Assembly: GCA_004555145.1 (NCBI GenBank)
Contig: SFJB01000074.1
Location: forward strand, 1-8,957
DNA length: 8,957 bases
Direction of reading: 5' to 3'
From: Bacteroidales bacterium
Lineage (GTDB): Bacteria > Bacteroidota > Bacteroidia > Bacteroidales > UBA932
A program made the translations under genes and the position numbers. Below the pieces are notes generated by a model, which saw only the letters and a list, made by a program, of their open reading frames with translations, ran no database searches and was not told the DNA's origin. Below are positions 6,691 to 8,957 of this stretch, in pieces. Positions within the stretch are counted from its first letter, which is position 1. Each line of letters starts with the position of its first letter.

Positions 6691-6765
6691 CTGCTTTTGG
6701 CTAGGGTTGGGTGCCGCTTTTTGGCCATTTCTGGGTTTGCCTTTGCCCGGGTTTGCCAGGGGCTG

Positions 6766-6826
6766 GGTGCCGGCTGGGTACTGGTCAGCATTGGGCTTGC
6801 TGTGGCCCGGTGCCGGCTGGGTACTG
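6766..6826 (+). repeat. 18-bp exact direct repeat (two copies, 43-bp period)
   Basis: GGTGCCGGCTGGGTACTG occurs at 6766-6783 and again at 6809-6826 without mismatch. It is the longest exact repeat in the G-rich tract. Each copy contains the self-complementary GCCGGC. The 25 bases between them also begin with a related segment (TTGGGCTTGC). Confidence 0.85.
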
Positions 6827-6842
6827 CCTGCCGCCAGGTTTG

Positions 6843-7451
6843 CTAATCACCGTAGTCAATAGGTGGGAGGTCGTCCTTGATATAGCGGTTCATTCGCCTC
6901 AATTCCATCGCAATGCCCACAAGCACCGCCCCGAAAAGCACGATGGCACCAGCCACCAAAAACACGATCAGAGTAGCTCCCAAGCTGTAGTTGAAGATGC
7001 AGAATATGGACAGGACGAGCATCAGAAGCCCCGCTAAGGTGAGCCAGCCGGAGCCCGGAGCACCGAGTGTGCGGATGTCCCCTGAAAGTCCCATAACCAT
7101 AAAGCTGTGATACATAAGCCATATTCCGAGAATTACCGGCAGGAGTATTCTTGTGACGCCCGGGAAGGCACAGAGGAATATGCCCGCGAGGATGTCGATT
7201 GTGGCGCCAAACAAGTTGTAGCCCCTCATCATAAATAGGTTACGGCTCTCCAACGCAACCACAAGACTGATGATACCGCTGATAAGCATCACGACACCAA
7301 AGATGACGGACACGGCAATATAGGTATCGAAGGGATTGCAGAAGAGCACAATTCCAAAAGCAACGGCCAGGATTCCGGCCACAAGAAAGAGCCACCATCT
7401 GTTGATGACCCTGCTTGCCTTTCCGGCAAGCTGCTGAAAGATATTTGACAT
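6843..7451 (-). CDS. HdeD family (DUF308) membrane protein
   Basis: A 202-residue integral inner-membrane protein. About six hydrophobic segments are visible: WWLFLVAGILAVAFGIVLF (19-37), IAVSVIFGVVMLISGIISLV (45-64), then segments near 80-96, 100-120, 135-155 and 158-182, ending in a charged cytoplasmic-looking tail (MELRRMNRYIKDDLPPIDYGD). The repeated two-helix pattern with GI and FG motifs and the NPF in the first loop are typical of DUF308/HdeD. In E. coli HdeD contributes to acid resistance at high cell density; the role here is unknown. The start ATG at 7451 follows the pspC-like stop after one base (TAA-T-ATG), so the two are surely one operon and probably translationally coupled. Confidence 0.85.
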   Translation of the reverse strand: MSNIFQQLAGKASRVINRWWLFLVAGILAVAFGIVLFCNPFDTYIAVSVIFGVVMLISGIISLVVALESRNLFMMRGYNLFGATIDILAGIFLCAFPGVTRILLPVILGIWLMYHSFMVMGLSGDIRTLGAPGSGWLTLAGLLMLVLSIFCIFNYSLGATLIVFLVAGAIVLFGAVLVGIAMELRRMNRYIKDDLPPIDYGD

Positions 7452-7452
7452 A

Positions 7453-7635
7453 TTAAAAACGTGGCATTAGAGCCCAACATACAAGATATGCAACAAGTCC
7501 GCAACCGCCTGCAAGGGTAAGAATCACAAACAATATGCGGATAAGGGTGGAATCTACATTTAAATACTCGGCTATGCCACCGCACACGCCACTAATCTTC
7601 ACATCGGTCGAAGATAAGGTCAGTCTTTTTGCCAT
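7453..7635 (-). CDS. PspC domain protein (stand-alone)
   Basis: A 60-residue membrane protein that is essentially one PspC domain. It reads MAKRLTLSSTDVKISGVCGG then IAEYLNVDSTLIRILFVILT and a single hydrophobic helix ending WALMPRF, as in the family hallmark (K-I-x-GVCGG-x-AEY, D-x-T-L-x-R-x-x-F, ending in a W/P segment). In proteobacteria PspC is a membrane sensor or toxin guard in the phage shock response, where it is longer; this short form is common in Bacteroidota and Gram-positives. Met at 7635 is chosen because homology begins at MAKR; an in-frame ATG two codons upstream (7641) is equally possible. No PspA or PspB gene is in the window. It is co-directional with, and one base from, the hdeD-like gene, suggesting a small envelope-stress operon by inference. 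Confidence 0.88.
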   Translation of the reverse strand: MAKRLTLSSTDVKISGVCGGIAEYLNVDSTLIRILFVILTLAGGCGLVAYLVCWALMPRF

Positions 7636-7647
7636 AATCATATAATA

Positions 7648-7722
7648 CTACTTTACTTCATTCGCGCTCGCGCACCACTCGCTGCCGCTGTGCTTCTGCT
7701 GCCGCTGTGCGCTCACGCTCAT
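7648..7722 (-). CDS. Possible 24-codon leader ORF upstream of the pspC-like gene
   Basis: An ATG at 7722 opens a 24-codon frame that ends at TAG (7650-7648), six bases before the first possible pspC ATG at 7641. The peptide begins MSVSAQRQQKHSGSEW and ends ASANEVK, hydrophilic with no known motif. The ATG is four bases downstream of a TATATTTG -7 box, the same arrangement as seen at other genes in the window. It could be a translated leader or a chance ORF over the direct repeats; nothing in the peptide itself proves it is translated. Confidence 0.25.
   Translation of the reverse strand: MSVSAQRQQKHSGSEWCASANEVK
7681..7710 (-). repeat. 13-bp direct repeat, 17-bp period
   Basis: GCTGCCGCTGTGC occurs at 7681-7693 and 7698-7710 on the plus strand, an exact tandem pair with a 17-base period. 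It lies in the leader of the pspC-like operon, inside the small candidate ORF. The surrounding bases (GCGCTCGCGC to the left, GCGCTCACGCTC to the right) are also similar, so the stretch 7664-7720 is GC-rich and repetitive against AT-rich flanks. Confidence 0.7.
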
Positions 7723-7726
7723 TTCG

Positions 7727-7734
7727 CAAATATA
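7727..7734 (-). promoter_or_regulatory. -7 promoter box (TATATTTG), probable pspC/hdeD promoter
   Basis: On the minus strand TATATTTG matches TAnnTTTG exactly. No TTTG lies at the -33 distance. The implied mRNA would start near 7722 and give the pspC-like gene a leader of about 80-90 bases carrying the direct repeats and the small ORF. No better box is present between here and the gene. Confidence 0.45.
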
Positions 7735-7842
7735 GGAAAAATTTGTTACTTCGGTTTAAGAAATTTATGCTATGATTCTTCGACAAAAGCGTTGCTGAAC
7801 ATTTTTCTGTTATTCCTTGATGAAAAATCGCTTTACAAGTAG
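7735..7842. other. AT-rich intergenic stretch between divergent promoters
   Basis: This stretch separates the minus-strand pspC-like promoter from the plus-strand CNNM-type promoter. It is AT-rich and I see no gene, convincing hairpin or repeat in it. Confidence 0.6.
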
Positions 7843-7850
7843 TATATTTG
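7843..7850 (+). promoter_or_regulatory. -7 promoter box (TATATTTG) of the CNNM/CorC-type gene
   Basis: TATATTTG matches TAnnTTTG and ends nine bases before the ATG at 7860, the same arrangement as upstream of the lipoprotein and miaB genes. A clear -33 TTTG is lacking. A TTG that could start the frame four codons earlier (7848) lies inside this box and is therefore an unlikely start. Confidence 0.55.
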
Positions 7851-7859
7851 CAGTCAGTT

Positions 7860-8939
7860 ATGGCTTTACTACTTGTATATCTGCTAGGCGCGATGTGTAT
7901 CTCCTTCCTGTGCTCCGTACTGGAAGCGAGCCTGATGTCAACGCCGATTTCATACATCACCATGCGCGAGGAGGAGGGATACAAACTTGCTTCGAAGTTC
8001 AAGCACTTCAAGCAGGAGAGCTCGCGGCCAATTGCTGCCATCCTTGCCCTCAACACCATCGCCAACACAATCGGCGCTGCAGGCGTAGGCGCGCAAGCCA
8101 CCGAAGTTTTCGGCTCCAAATGGTTTGGTCTGGTCAGCGCCATCACGACCATACTCATACTCGTATTCTCCGAGATCATCCCTAAAACCATAGGCACAAC
8201 CCGCTGGAGATCCTTGATGGGCTTTACCACGAGGGCAATTTCCGTTCTCATAGTCATTATGTATCCGCTGGTGATTCTTGTCGAGGGACTCACAAAGTTG
8301 ATTACGCCCAAGGACCACGAAACGGCCGTATCCCGCGAGGAAGTGAGCGCTATGGCCAACGTGGCAGAGGAAGAGGGTGATCTCGAGGAGGATGAAAACG
8401 CTATCATCCAGAACCTTATCAACATGGATGAAATCACTGCGGCGGACGCTATGACCCCTCGAGTCGTCTGCCATATTGCGCCTGAATCCATGACTATGAA
8501 AGCCTTCTACAAGGATAAGAGTTTCCTTCACCACAGCCGTATTCCCGTTTACGATAAGGACGACGAGTATATCACCGGCTACATTCTGAGGATGGACGCA
8601 CTGCAGCTCCTTGCCGAAGACCAGTTCGACCGCAAGCTCGGCAGCATCAAGAGGGAAATCGCTTCCTTTAAAGAGGATGCTCCCCTGGATATGATTTGGG
8701 ACGAAATGCTCAGCAAGGACGAGCAGATTGCCGTCATCATTGACGAATACGGTGGATTTCAGGGCATTCTTACCCTCGAGGACGTCATTGAGACCCTGCT
8801 CGGAAGCGAAATCGTGGACGAGAAAGACACCGTCCGCGATATGCAGCAATTCGCCAAAGACCGCTGGCGCAAACTGAACCCCAACGCCAAAGTCATTGAG
8901 CCCCAGCCCGGCGACAACTCCTCCGAAGACGACGATTAG
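7860..8939 (+). CDS. CNNM/CorC-type DUF21 and CBS-domain membrane protein
   Basis: A 359-residue membrane protein of the hemolysin C/CorC (CNNM) family, linked to Mg2+ or cobalt export and homeostasis. The N-terminal DUF21 domain (about 1-150) has an opening helix MALLLVYLLGAMCISFLCSV, the FSEIIPKTIGT motif (103-113) and further helices near 60-80, 90-105 and 125-145. Two CBS domains follow (about 195-255 and 262-320) with AMTPR, HSRIPVYDKDDEYITGYI and the hallmark IIDEYGGFQGILTLEDVIE, typical of ATP-Mg binding in this family. After that the protein ends in about 40 residues finishing with GDNSSEDDD; the CorC_HlyC transporter-associated domain usual in longer homologues is absent. The stop TAG is clear, so it is naturally short rather than cut by the window. 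Name by family only; substrate unproven. Confidence 0.9.
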   Translation: MALLLVYLLGAMCISFLCSVLEASLMSTPISYITMREEEGYKLASKFKHFKQESSRPIAAILALNTIANTIGAAGVGAQATEVFGSKWFGLVSAITTILILVFSEIIPKTIGTTRWRSLMGFTTRAISVLIVIMYPLVILVEGLTKLITPKDHETAVSREEVSAMANVAEEEGDLEEDENAIIQNLINMDEITAADAMTPRVVCHIAPESMTMKAFYKDKSFLHHSRIPVYDKDDEYITGYILRMDALQLLAEDQFDRKLGSIKREIASFKEDAPLDMIWDEMLSKDEQIAVIIDEYGGFQGILTLEDVIETLLGSEIVDEKDTVRDMQQFAKDRWRKLNPNAKVIEPQPGDNSSEDDD

Positions 8940-8957
8940 CCCCTTTCGGGATCAAAT

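Larger units (their letters stand above)
6667..6842. repeat. G-rich degenerate repeat tract between convergent radC and the hdeD-like gene
   Basis: These 176 bases have no credible gene and are strongly strand-biased, rich in G and T on the plus strand. Units starting TGGG recur at 6682, 6708, 6732, 6764, 6775, 6792 and 6818, with spacing between 11 and 32 bases. CTGGGTTTGCCT occurs at 6681-6692 and 6731-6742, with related CGGGTTTGCC at 6748-6757 and AGGTTTGCTAA at the right end. A pair GCCTGCTTTTGGC / GCCGCTTTTTGGC sits near 6689 and 6713. The irregular period suggests an old, decayed tandem array or slippage product rather than a CRISPR or a mobile element. No terminal inverted repeats were seen. 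Confidence 0.7.

Noticed and set aside
6667..6842. CRISPR array
   Set aside because: The repeats are irregular in length and spacing, mostly degenerate, and there are no cas genes.
6711..7037. Plus-strand ORF running through the G-rich repeat tract
   Set aside because: Composition is repeat-driven (Gly, Pro, Leu, Cys) and it continues antisense through the hdeD-like gene; no family pattern.
7848..7859. TTG start four codons upstream for the CNNM-type gene
   Set aside because: The TTG is part of the -7 box TATATTTG, so it would not be in the mRNA.
7658..8491. Minus-strand ORF of 277 codons over the CNNM-type gene
   Set aside because: Antisense to a protein with DUF21 and CBS hallmarks; Ser/Arg-rich and motif-free.
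8940..8957. Terminator after the CNNM-type gene (CCC-TTTC-GGG)
   Set aside because: Only a three-pair stem is visible before the window ends, with no T-run in view.

Overview
The window looks like ordinary chromosomal DNA from a member of the Bacteroidota, probably Bacteroidales. Three things point there. Several genes are preceded by the phylum-specific vegetative promoter (-33 TTTG, -7 TAnnTTTG). Start codons mostly lack a clear Shine-Dalgarno sequence. The proteins have the character of that group (BamD-type lipoprotein, RpoN starting MIKQGLELKQTQKMSP, SPOR protein, short PspC protein). No genus can be named from sequence alone. There are no tRNA or rRNA genes, insertion sequences, phage genes or CRISPR arrays.

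Layout, left to right. (1) 1-1632, minus strand: trxB then bamD, joined by an ATGA stop/start overlap; bamD runs off the left edge. (2) 1633-1719: an intergenic stretch with two divergent, interleaved promoters around a 7-3-7 inverted repeat. (3) 1720-2181, plus strand: a Fur/PerR-family regulator that keeps the regulatory-metal ligands but lacks the usual structural-zinc cysteines. (4) 2203-4606, minus strand: a three-gene operon (LEA/WHy-like lipoprotein, secreted SPOR protein, rpoN) tied by two ATGA overlaps and convergent with the fur-type gene. (5) 4607-4653: a second compact divergent promoter region. (6) 4654-6666, plus strand: miaB and radC. (7) 6667-6842: a G-rich, degenerate repeat tract between convergent genes, with an 18-bp exact repeat and a good match to a sigma-54 -24/-12 promoter. 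(8) 6843-7635, minus strand: pspC-like and hdeD-like membrane genes one base apart. (9) 7636-7859: an intergenic region with direct repeats and a possible 24-codon leader ORF. (10) 7860-8939, plus strand: a CNNM/CorC-type DUF21-CBS membrane protein without the usual C-terminal domain.

Most genes are core housekeeping: envelope assembly (BamD, SPOR, lipoprotein), redox balance (TrxB), transcription control (RpoN, Fur-family), tRNA modification (MiaB) and envelope or ion stress (PspC, HdeD, CNNM). I see no clear undescribed multi-gene system. The points most worth checking are the cysteine-poor Fur-family protein facing trxB across interleaved promoters, the G-rich repeat tract with a sigma-54-like promoter, and a repeated arrangement in which the -7 box lies only 4-9 bases from the start codon, which would give near-leaderless mRNAs.
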